DNA of 64,000 nt from an uncultured Methanomassiliicoccales archaeon (lineage in GTDB: Archaea > Thermoplasmatota > Thermoplasmata > Methanomassiliicoccales > Methanomethylophilaceae), in assembly GCA_934702355.1 (NCBI GenBank), contig CAKUXX010000008.1, positions 20,357 through 84,356 on the forward strand, given 5' to 3'. The translations under genes and the position numbers were made by a program. The notes below the pieces were generated by a model. The model had not been told where the DNA came from and ran no database searches. It saw only the letters and a list, made by a program, of their open reading frames with translations. Positions 55,355 through 63,522 of the stretch are shown here, piece by piece. Numbering within the stretch: the stretch's first letter is position 1; every line of letters begins with the position of its first letter.

Positions 55355-57504
55355 AGCTTCAACCCCCTCTTCCAGCCGTCCTCTGCAGGAAGGCGCATGA
55401 TGTTCTCGAGATACTCGGCGTATTTCAGAGTGGGCCCTACGCCCAACCCCACCTTGCCGACGCGGGCGGACCTGCATCTTCCGGAAACGGGACGGACCAT
55501 ATCCCCGATCAGGAGGTCGGGATCCATGTCCGCCAGGTCCTCGCGGAGCATCTCATCTGTATAATTCTCGGTCATCATATCGATATGACGCGATATCGAT
55601 GCCACGGCCTTGCGACGCGGATTGGGATAGATCCCTATGCGGCAGATGTCCGCGCCCAGGTCGAGCAGGAGGTCGATGACCCAATCCGCGTTCATCCCGA
55701 GCTTGAAGGCCATCATGACCCTGCGACCCTCGAACCTGTGACGGTGTTTGGCGACGAAGGAATCGTACATCTCCTCCGACCTCCTGATCTCGGCTTCCGC
55801 GGCCTCCCTGCGGCCGGTGTACTCGCCGAGGGCGGCGAGCCATTCCTGATAATCGTAGAGTCCCACGGGTATCGGCTCCTGGAACGGGGTCCTGCCGGTG
55901 CGGATGCGTATGACCTCGGCCAGCTCCCTGCACTGGGGGGTGTCGCTGACCAGCATGTCGAAGGATGCGCGGCAGTAGTTCCTGACGCTTTCAGAGGAGC
56001 ACTCGTCCAGGAACCTGCAATTCTCAACGAGCCCGAAGCGGGAGAGCATGTCGGCCATGGCGTTCTTGGCCGCTTTGGAATGAAGATCGAAGAACGACGT
56101 CCCGATTATGTTCACGTACCTGTCATCCTTTTCGACGGAAGTGTCCATCAGCTCGGTGATGCGGTCGGCGGCCATCATGAATCCATCCGTGTATTCCCCT
56201 GTGATGTCCCCGTCTGCCTCGATCAGATCGATCCTCACATCGGGGTTGCTTTCCGACACCTTCCTTATCACGGCGGCGCAGTCGTCGCCGATTATGCCGG
56301 GCATGCATGTGGTCACCACGGCGATGTGGGAGAAGCCGTCTTCGACGGTCTCCCTGAGAGTGCGTTCGAGCGCGTCCACCCCTCCGAAGACGGATGCGCT
56401 ATCGTCCAGCATGGTGCATCTGAGATTATGCGTCGGAAGGATGTCGTATATCCCGCGCTCGTACAGGTCCAGGACGGCCTTGGAGCGGGATGTGTCCATC
56501 ATGTACATGCAGCATTCCGGACCGTGGATTATCACGGCCACGTCGTTCATCTTGAGGTAGGCGGACACTGCGCCGTATGCGGCGCACGAGCTCATCACAT
56601 ATGTGTCTTTGATGGATGTGCGCGCGTTGGGACATCCGGCGCATCCGATTCGGGCCGAATCCGGTCCCCCGGAAGAGGGGCGGATCGGACGGCCTGCTGC
56701 AAGATCGGATAATTGGGAATCATCCAACGGATGTGCATAGACTGCGGAGAGCCTCCCGTCGCGGATGTCGGTTATGCGACGGACGATGGAATCGATCTCC
56801 TTGGATATCTCCGAATCGGGGAACAGCTCGCGGACCGTGTGGCCTTGGGATTCCGCGTCGGAGAAGGCCTTCTCGCGGGGCATGACGCCGATGATGTCCA
56901 CCCCTGTCGCTTCGGCGAAGCGTCTTACTGTCTCCTCTTCGCCATCCATCCCGCGGCGGTTGAGTATGAGTCCGATGACACGGGGCCTGCCGTCGTCGAA
57001 GTTGGCTATTCCCCTCATGATGTTGTTCGCGGCGTACATCGACATGAACTCGCCGGATGTGACCAGGATTATGCCGTCGGCGTATTCGGATCTCAGGGGA
57101 ACGGCGAATCCTCCGCAGACGACGTCCCCGAGGACGTCGTAGATGCGATAATCGGTCTCGATGTCGTCCACTCCGAGCTTCTTCAGGGTGTCGAAGGTTG
57201 TGAGGATGCCGCGTCCTGCGCATCCTATCCCGGGTTCGGGACCTCCGGCCTCGGCGCACATGACGCCTCCGCTCCCCTCTGTGAGGAGATCGCCCAGTCT
57301 TCTCTTGGAGATAGGTGTGCTGCGGACGTAGTCCAGCACGGTGGTCTGCGTCCTCCCCCCGAGAAGGAGGCGGGTGGAGTCGTGCTTGGGGTCGCAGCCG
57401 ATCTGCATGACCTTCTGTCCGGAAGCGGACAATGCATAGGATATGTTGGCGGACATGGTCGATTTGCCGATTCCGCCCTTGCCGTAGACTGCGATCTGAT
57501 ACAT
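55351..57504 (-). CDS. NifH-NifD fusion, nitrogenase-like reductase
   Basis: 717 residues. Residues 1 to about 265 are a complete NifH/BchL-type iron protein: P-loop GKGGIGKST (8-16), Cys95 in PGIGCAGRG and Cys130 in LGDVVCGGF for the bridging 4Fe-4S cluster. From about 285 on is a NifD/BchN-like component 1 with SCAAYGA, IIHGPECC and TTCMPGIIGDDC, matching the three P-cluster ligands. NifH and NifD are separate genes in nearly all known systems. ATG at 57504, TATA at 57537-57544, operator upstream. Substrate unknown; probably a tetrapyrrole. Confidence 0.88.
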   Translation of the reverse strand: MYQIAVYGKGGIGKSTMSANISYALSASGQKVMQIGCDPKHDSTRLLLGGRTQTTVLDYVRSTPISKRRLGDLLTEGSGGVMCAEAGGPEPGIGCAGRGILTTFDTLKKLGVDDIETDYRIYDVLGDVVCGGFAVPLRSEYADGIILVTSGEFMSMYAANNIMRGIANFDDGRPRVIGLILNRRGMDGEEETVRRFAEATGVDIIGVMPREKAFSDAESQGHTVRELFPDSEISKEIDSIVRRITDIRDGRLSAVYAHPLDDSQLSDLAAGRPIRPSSGGPDSARIGCAGCPNARTSIKDTYVMSSCAAYGAVSAYLKMNDVAVIIHGPECCMYMMDTSRSKAVLDLYERGIYDILPTHNLRCTMLDDSASVFGGVDALERTLRETVEDGFSHIAVVTTCMPGIIGDDCAAVIRKVSESNPDVRIDLIEADGDITGEYTDGFMMAADRITELMDTSVEKDDRYVNIIGTSFFDLHSKAAKNAMADMLSRFGLVENCRFLDECSSESVRNYCRASFDMLVSDTPQCRELAEVIRIRTGRTPFQEPIPVGLYDYQEWLAALGEYTGRREAAEAEIRRSEEMYDSFVAKHRHRFEGRRVMMAFKLGMNADWVIDLLLDLGADICRIGIYPNPRRKAVASISRHIDMMTENYTDEMLREDLADMDPDLLIGDMVRPVSGRCRSARVGKVGLGVGPTLKYAEYLENIMRLPAEDGWKRGLKL

Positions 57505-57546
57505 TGTTTACACTGGGCACTGTATCGCGGGGTGCGTATTTAACAA

Positions 57547-57563
57547 TTGGATGTATAATCCAT
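57547..57563. promoter_or_regulatory. TTGGAT-N5-ATCCAA-type operator (site 8)
   Basis: TTGGATGTATAATCCAT directly upstream of the TATA of the NifH-NifD fusion (about -33 to -49), the same relative place as site 1. One end base deviates. Confidence 0.75.
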
Positions 57564-57590
57564 TACCGCATGGAATGTGTTCGACAGTAC

Positions 57591-58946
57591 TCAATCGAAG
57601 AGAGTGTCCGCAGACCCGCATATCTCATCGATGAACGCTGCCGCGAACAGGGGATATCCCATGATGCCGTTCCCTTCGTCGGCTACATTCCCTTCACGCA
57701 GCATGATCCTCATGGACACGGCATCGGGCCTCAACTTGTTTATGGACGGGGCTTCGCGCGTCTTCCCCGACTTCACCTCGATGACCGTCAGCCCGGCAGG
57801 GGTCTCGATCAGGAAATCCAATTCCATCCTGTCGTCCCCGCCCGTCTTCCTGTAGTACATCGGTGCGAATCCTGCCTTGACAAGACAGTCTGCGACAGCG
57901 TTCTCGGCCACGGCACCCATGTTGTACGAGTGGTCTGAAGACAGGATCGCCTTGATCGAACCGGTTCCGTATAGATTGGTCAGTGTCCCCGTGTCCGACA
58001 GATACACTCTGAAGGAGCTCCGGTCGACATACATGGCCGACGGCAGCCCGATCCCCGTGAGGGCGTAGCAGAATATCGCATATCCGGCGGATCTGATCCA
58101 CAGAAGGTTGTCCATGTACTTCTCCGCGGACTTCCTAGACCCTTCGCCCGTGATGCGGGAATACATGAACTTCTTGTTGGTGTGACCGAGCTGATATGGT
58201 ATCGAATCATAGCATTCCCCGGACTTTATACGGTTCACCCCGACATTGTATCTGTTTATGTCGGAACGGGCCGATTGGACCAGGCCGAGGACCACCTCGC
58301 GTGCCGCCGTGTAGTCATGCGTGTCCACGAACCTCTGGACAGCCGCAGGCATTCCGCCGACCACCATGTAATCTCTGAAATGACCTTCGAAAACAGAGAG
58401 GAATGCCCTCGGTATCTCCGAGCGATCGCTGAGACATCTGCGCACCTCGGATATCGAATCCCGGGAGATGCCGCGGGCCATCAGGAACTCCTCGAAATCA
58501 AGAGCCTTCATCTCCACGGTCTGCTCATATCCGACGGGGATGGATTCCCCCTGCCCGAACATATTGTCGACTATCCCCAGCATGGAACCCGAGGCTACGA
58601 CGTCATAGATTCCGCTCTCTGCGAACCATTTGAGTGATGTGCGTGCCTTTGCACATTCCTGTATCTCATCTATGAATATCAAAGTGGAACCGGGTACGAA
58701 TTCGGACGGATCGAAGAATAGCTTCATGCGCGATATCAGAGATTCCGTGTCAAGACTGTCGTCGAATATCTCCTTCAACCGAGGATTTTCTATGAAGTTC
58801 AGCTCCACGTGATGGGGGTATGTCTTCGCGAACTCACGGATGATGTATGTCTTCCCCACCTGCCTCTGACCTTTCACTACGAGTGGTTTGCGTTCCGGAG
58901 AAGACCTCCATTCTTCGAGAAATCCCAAGAACTTCCTCTGCAACAC
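57591..58946 (-). CDS. AAA ATPase with DUF4143 domain (D)
   Basis: 451 residues. Walker A GQRQVGKT, Walker B LIFIDEIQE, the YMVVGGMPAAVQRF motif, and D...ExK in MELDFLIETPAG...IEVKSG. Opens with GTG at 58946, matching the M-L-x-RK start of paralogue E. A 28-bp palindrome array begins 29 bases upstream. Confidence 0.86.
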   Translation of the reverse strand: MLQRKFLGFLEEWRSSPERKPLVVKGQRQVGKTYIIREFAKTYPHHVELNFIENPRLKEIFDDSLDTESLISRMKLFFDPSEFVPGSTLIFIDEIQECAKARTSLKWFAESGIYDVVASGSMLGIVDNMFGQGESIPVGYEQTVEMKALDFEEFLMARGISRDSISEVRRCLSDRSEIPRAFLSVFEGHFRDYMVVGGMPAAVQRFVDTHDYTAAREVVLGLVQSARSDINRYNVGVNRIKSGECYDSIPYQLGHTNKKFMYSRITGEGSRKSAEKYMDNLLWIRSAGYAIFCYALTGIGLPSAMYVDRSSFRVYLSDTGTLTNLYGTGSIKAILSSDHSYNMGAVAENAVADCLVKAGFAPMYYRKTGGDDRMELDFLIETPAGLTVIEVKSGKTREAPSINKLRPDAVSMRIMLREGNVADEGNGIMGYPLFAAAFIDEICGSADTLFD

Positions 58947-58974
58947 AAGTGATGATGTCGTTACGCATATTTAA

Positions 58975-59066
58975 TCGTAATTTTACATCCGTATTTCTAC
59001 GATGAATCGTAATTTTACGCCCGTAATTTTACGATTCGTCGTAGTTTTACGCCGACAATCCTACGA
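58975..59066 (-). repeat. Three phased palindromes before DUF4143 ATPase D
   Basis: Three 28-base units at 58975, 59007 and 59039, each opening TCGTA and closing TACGA with a TTTTAC core. The pitch is exactly 32 bases, three helical turns. The middle unit is the best palindrome (TCGTAA against TTACGA). It sits between the D gene start and the start of a 130-base spacer towards gene E. Confidence 0.8.
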
Positions 59067-59198
59067 TGCAGGAGATGCAGATGACCTGTTGAAAAAGCAG
59101 AATGCCTATCTCCATGACATAGACGCCGATAACTTGGATTTGCCTATCTGCAGCCTGAAGATTTCTTCCCGGACTGCTGACGATGTTCCGACATGTTA

Positions 59199-59285
59199 CT
59201 CAGAAAATGCAATCATCTACAATAATATAACTTAAAAAATGTAATTAATTACAATAATTAAGCTTAAAAATTGAAACATAAATAC
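59199..59285 (+). repeat. Three phased repeats before DUF4143 ATPase E
   Basis: AT-rich 32-base tandem units at 59199, 59231 and 59263. The first two share 23 of 32 positions, and the third keeps CTTAAAAA-x-TG. A perfect palindrome TGTAATTAATTACA is centred at 59240-59253. The pitch is exactly 32 bases. The sequence is unrelated to the D array 130 bases away. Confidence 0.65.
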
Positions 59286-59307
59286 TCAGGCAAACGGTGG
59301 ACACCAT

Positions 59308-60669
59308 ATGCTCAGAAGAAAGATCTATGATTGGCTCGTCGATTGGAAGAACAGGGACCACAAATGCCTGATCGTGAAAGGACAGCGTCAGACAGGCAAG
59401 ACCTTCATCATAGAACAGTTCGGACGCGAGAACTATGAGTATGTCGTGTCGTTCGATCTGAGCGAGAACCGTGCCGTCCGCAGTGCGTTCGACGGGAACC
59501 TCGATGTCGATACGGTCGTCCGCAACCTCATGCTGCATCACGACCCGGATGATTTCGTTCCCGGATCCACGTTGATCTTCCTTGATGAGATCCAGGAATG
59601 CCCATCGGCACGCACGGCACTCAAGTTCTTCACGCAGGACGGGCGCTACGACGTCATCGCGTCAGGTTCTCTCCTGGGCGTCGGCGTGCCCCGTGAGAAC
59701 GGGGACGCGGAACCGCTGGTCCCCACGGGGTACGAGGAGCATTACACCCTGCGCTCACTGGACTTCGAGGAATATCTGTGGGCCAACAGAGTCCCTCAGA
59801 GCATCATCGACGGCGTCAGGGAGTCTATAAGCAGGAAGATACCGGTCGACCGGGCCGTCCTCGAGAGGTTCGATGCTCTGTTCAGGGAGTACATGGTGGT
59901 CGGAGGGATGCCCGAAGCAGTCGTATCCTTCCTAGAGTCCGGGAACTTTGCGGCACCCGGCAAAGTTCAGCGTGACATCCTGATCAACCTTCAGAACGAC
60001 ATCAACCGCTACAGCAGGGGCATCGAGAGAGACAGAACCCTGGAATGCTTCCTGTCCATCCCGTCGCAGCTCGCGCAGAGCAACAAGAAGTTCATGTACT
60101 CCCGCATCGGCGGCGGAGGGTCCCGCAGGGCCGCGGACATGTACAGGGAGAACCTCCTGTGGATCAGGGATGCAGGGGTGGGGAATTTCTGCTATGCACT
60201 CAACTCCGTCGAGATCCCGCTGAGGATGCACGAGGAGCGCGGCCTATTCAGGGTGTACCTCTCGGACACGGGGCTGCTCCTGAACATGTGCGGCGGCAAT
60301 GTGGCAGGAGCCGTGGCCATGGGAGATGATTCGGTCAACATGGGCTCGATAGCCGAGAATGCAGTATGCGAATGCCTTGTCAAAGCCGGGTTCGATGCCC
60401 ACTACTACCGCAAGGACAGCGGGGAGATGATGATGGAACTGGACTTCGTCGTGGAGCTGGGAGAGGAGCTGTGCGTCATCGAGGTGAAATCCGGGAAACA
60501 TCGCAATGCCCCTTCGATAAGGAAGGCCGGGAGGTATTTCGACGTGGACAGGAGGGTCGTATTCGAGAGGTCCAACATATCCGTTGATGAGGAGGGGATC
60601 GAGCATTACCCCCTGTTCGCTGCCGCATTTGCGGACAGCCTTGTCGGAAAAACGAGATTCGGCGATTGA
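59308..60669 (+). CDS. AAA ATPase with DUF4143 domain (E)
   Basis: 453 residues, closest to gene D. Walker A GQRQTGKT, Walker B LIFLDEIQE, YMVVGGMPEAVVSF, and D...ExK in MELDFVVELGEE...IEVKSG. ATG at 59308 has GGTGG upstream. Divergent from gene D across a 361-base gap that holds both repeat arrays. Its 3' end overlaps a minus-strand hypothetical reading. Confidence 0.86.
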   Translation: MLRRKIYDWLVDWKNRDHKCLIVKGQRQTGKTFIIEQFGRENYEYVVSFDLSENRAVRSAFDGNLDVDTVVRNLMLHHDPDDFVPGSTLIFLDEIQECPSARTALKFFTQDGRYDVIASGSLLGVGVPRENGDAEPLVPTGYEEHYTLRSLDFEEYLWANRVPQSIIDGVRESISRKIPVDRAVLERFDALFREYMVVGGMPEAVVSFLESGNFAAPGKVQRDILINLQNDINRYSRGIERDRTLECFLSIPSQLAQSNKKFMYSRIGGGGSRRAADMYRENLLWIRDAGVGNFCYALNSVEIPLRMHEERGLFRVYLSDTGLLLNMCGGNVAGAVAMGDDSVNMGSIAENAVCECLVKAGFDAHYYRKDSGEMMMELDFVVELGEELCVIEVKSGKHRNAPSIRKAGRYFDVDRRVVFERSNISVDEEGIEHYPLFAAAFADSLVGKTRFGD

Positions 60670-61528
60670 GCAGGGCTGCAAGATCATTGGCGGCTTTGAC
60701 ACAGTTCCCAAGATTTTGATCACATGGGTTGTGCTCGTATGAGATCCGGCAATCGGTTAGTTCAGAAAGTGAATCTATTATCGAGCCAAGTTCGTTCTCA
60801 GTTGGCAACGGCTTCTCCGACGATTCGCTGTTGTCTACAGACAAATATACAGGCAGTACGGCTTCAAGATAACTGATGCTGACTGCGAACCGATCAAGTT
60901 CTGTTGCGTATGCCGTGCTCGAAACCTTTTCCTTTATCGAATCGTACGCTGAAAGCTCGGTTTGGATAAGCCTGACAATATAGTTGCAATCCAATTCCAC
61001 CTGCATTGTCAGGTAAAGCGCCATGTCATAGCTGTAGAACAAGTTGACAGCACGCGATGGATCTGAAGGTAAAGGGAGACAACATTCGCATACCGTTCCC
61101 AACAAATGAGTCAGTTCTTTATCAAGAGCAGATGAGAACAGCTTCGATGCCAGCATCAATTCGTGTGCGGAAGCTTCCCAGTCAAACACGGCGTTATCGT
61201 TTTGAGATATTGCTTTTGCCAAAACGGTCTCCGCCCAGGTTATTTTCGTCTTGTCCGAAGCGGATGAGATCATTTTGGAGACACTATCTGCAAATCCTTC
61301 TGATCCGGGTTTGTTGAGTGCTCTGTATGCATACAGGAAATGCCCGAACCATTCCGAGTTTAGGTTATTGATCAGTTCATCGACGGCGAAATCGAAAGAA
61401 CCGGATTTTTCCGCATCGACAAATGAGCACCCCAGCAAAGCTAAACACTGCTGATGTTCGGACAGATCTCTGATTACGCACATTGGATCTATTCTTGAAA
61501 ACAGACAGATTCTATCCGAATTGGGCAT
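60670..61528 (-). pseudogene. Hypothetical protein, 3' end lost at the ATPase E border
   Basis: Minus-strand frame from ATG 61528 (or 61483). Until about residue 286 it reads as a plausible helical, acidic protein (LALLGCSFVDAEKSGSFDFAVDELINNLN...). From 60669 on, the frame runs antisense through the ATPase E gene to 60476 and turns into Arg/Pro-rich sequence. The simplest reading is that insertion of the ATPase module removed the natural 3' end. No family is recognised. Confidence 0.5.
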
Positions 61529-61575
61529 ACATCAGAAGGATACTCTAAGCATAATAGATCTTCGATTATCGATCG

Positions 61576-61860
61576 TTATGCATAATAATCATCTGAATCC
61601 AGAGATATCTCGCGGAATAATCTGCTGGCAACTTCCCTGGTGATTGTCTTTAGACCATCGTTCAGATCGCGATCGACATTAAAGTGAGATTGGATCCAAA
61701 TGCTACAGACATGGATAATATATCGGAATCGGTTATGAGGGGGGCCACCGATTTCAACATGCACAATGTCATTCACATCCAAAACTCTAGCATGGCTTAG
61801 ACAATAATGGCTGACCTTTCGCCGAGAACGTATGTGAGTGGCCAGACTCGTTTTCCGCAT
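61576..61860 (-). CDS. Hypothetical protein
   Basis: 94-residue minus-strand frame MRKTSLATHIRSRRKVSHYC... ending in DSDDYYA with a TAA stop. Basic N-terminal part, central VLDVNDIVHVEIGGPPHNRFRYIIH. No family is recognised. It stands divergent from the helicase gene with a 60-base gap containing AT-rich promoter-like sequence, which gives modest support. Confidence 0.4.
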   Translation of the reverse strand: MRKTSLATHIRSRRKVSHYCLSHARVLDVNDIVHVEIGGPPHNRFRYIIHVCSIWIQSHFNVDRDLNDGLKTITREVASRLFREISLDSDDYYA

Positions 61861-61884
61861 TATGAGATAGAGTGTATAGATGGA

Positions 61885-61896
61885 AACAACTCTTAT
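61885..61896 (+). promoter_or_regulatory. TATA-like element of the helicase gene
   Basis: CTCTTATATGCG centred near 61893, about 28 bases before the ATG at 61921, which fits a leaderless start. Confidence 0.4.
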
Positions 61897-61920
61897 ATGC
61901 GAACTGAATAATCATAATCA

Positions 61921-63522
61921 ATGGTTTCTTTAAGGACGGTCCTACACAGATATGGTTCCGATTGGAGTGCCTTGATTGGATTGCCTGCATGGAACGCTAT
62001 CAGATACAGAAAAGAATATCAGGATAGCGTTGACAAGGTTATTGATTACGTATTGATGATTACCAAAGATGGTTCTGAAATATTGTTAAATAAAAATACT
62101 CGCAGAGAAATCATTTGGTGTTTAAAAGAGCAGGAAGTACTAGAACTCCTTTCCAAATTATCAATAACGCCAAGTAAAAATCCAATTAAACAATGTGTGG
62201 ACCTCCAATATTCTGGCAATAGAGAAGCCATTCTCTTTGATTACTTTGATGTTCCTTTAATAAGTCGTGAAATAATAGAGGAAAAACCAGACGTCGAAAT
62301 TGTCTCTTCTTCATATACGTTGTATGATTATCAGAAAACAATCATTCTAAACTCATTACACAAATTGAACAATCATGATGATCCAAGTTTGATGATACAT
62401 ATGCCAACTGGTTCCGGAAAAACTAGAGTGGCTATGAGCCTCATCTCGAGGATACTCATGGAAAGAAAAAATGCACTAGTCTTTTGGCTTGCATATAGTG
62501 AGGAGTTATGTGAACAGGCATTTGATGAATTCAAAAAGTCCTGGGCTGCACTGGGTGACCGTAACATCTCTGTAGAAAGAATGTATGGGAATCATAACTA
62601 TACTCCGATTAATGATGGATTAATCGTTGCAGGACTTGGAAAATTATGGGCTAAATGCAATAAAGAAAAATCATTCATGTCTAAGATCGCATCAAAAATA
62701 TGCATGGTTGTGTTTGATGAGGCACATCAGAGCATAGCACCCACATACATCTCCATGCTCAGAGAATTAAAATTATTCAACCCCAAGTGCTTTTTTATTG
62801 GATTGTCGGCGACCCCGGGAAGAACAAAACAGAATGAATCGTTTGCTCTTTCAGAATTTTTTGACAATACTAAAGTAACGCTAGAGATTGATGGATATGA
62901 TTCGCCAATTTCATACCTTTACGAAAAGAAGTATTTATCTAAACCAACTTTTGTAAAAGTTAGATACCAATCTGAGATTTCATATGATCTAGGAACGGGC
63001 TTGGACTACTCCAACGCCTTACTAAATACATTGGGTAATGATTGGAATCGTAATTATGAGATAATCGATCAAGCTATCGAATGTATTAAGAAGAAAGGTC
63101 ACAAGAGAATCGTCCTCTTTGCGGCATCGGTCTCAAGTGCTGAATATATCAGCGCCATGTTAAATGTTGAAGGGTATAGATCCCTAGTTTTGACTTCTAA
63201 AACACCCAGTACGTCTAGAACGGCAATTATTGAAACTTTCAAAAAGGAATCTGATGAACCAATAGTGCTATGCAACTATGGAATATTAACCACAGGTTTT
63301 GATGCACCCAAAATAACTGCTGCAATTATCGCTAGACCAACAAAATCCTTAGTATTGTATTCTCAAATGGTGGGAAGAGCATTACGCGGTTCATCGATGG
63401 GAGGAACAGACGCTGCAGAAATTATACTCCTGGTGGATGTCAATATACCAGGAGCAAATAGCATTATTGACGCATTTGAAGAATGGAATGATTCATATGG
63501 ATGGAGAAAACACGATGACTAA
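61921..63522 (+). CDS. DEAD/DEAH-box superfamily II helicase
   Basis: 533 residues. Walker A MPTGSGKT (near residue 161), Walker B VVFDEAHQS, motif III SATPGR, and motif VI QMVGRALRG. Helicase C domain at about 370-500. The N-terminal 130 residues are not recognised. AT-rich with A/T-ending codons, unlike the genes left of 60 kb, so probably acquired. It overlaps the following GHKL gene by eight bases, forming one unit of a restriction/defence type. Confidence 0.88.
   Translation: MVSLRTVLHRYGSDWSALIGLPAWNAIRYRKEYQDSVDKVIDYVLMITKDGSEILLNKNTRREIIWCLKEQEVLELLSKLSITPSKNPIKQCVDLQYSGNREAILFDYFDVPLISREIIEEKPDVEIVSSSYTLYDYQKTIILNSLHKLNNHDDPSLMIHMPTGSGKTRVAMSLISRILMERKNALVFWLAYSEELCEQAFDEFKKSWAALGDRNISVERMYGNHNYTPINDGLIVAGLGKLWAKCNKEKSFMSKIASKICMVVFDEAHQSIAPTYISMLRELKLFNPKCFFIGLSATPGRTKQNESFALSEFFDNTKVTLEIDGYDSPISYLYEKKYLSKPTFVKVRYQSEISYDLGTGLDYSNALLNTLGNDWNRNYEIIDQAIECIKKKGHKRIVLFAASVSSAEYISAMLNVEGYRSLVLTSKTPSTSRTAIIETFKKESDEPIVLCNYGILTTGFDAPKITAAIIARPTKSLVLYSQMVGRALRGSSMGGTDAAEIILLVDVNIPGANSIIDAFEEWNDSYGWRKHDD

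Noticed and set aside
54089..57504. True dinitrogen fixation (nifHDK)
   Set aside because: No nifK-like P-cluster ligands in the partner, no nifE/N/B, and tetrapyrrole chelatase neighbours. NifH-type motifs alone do not show nitrogen fixation.
54089..57504. F430 reductive cyclase CfbC/CfbD
   Set aside because: CfbCD are two separate genes and CfbD works without a NifK-like partner; here there is a fusion plus a second component 1 gene. Not fully excluded without phylogeny.
58975..59066. CRISPR array
   Set aside because: Only three imperfect units with four-base gaps, each palindromic; no spacers of 25-40 bases and no cas genes.
59002..59235. 77-codon plus-strand gene
   Set aside because: It starts inside palindrome array D and runs into array E; composition follows the repeats.
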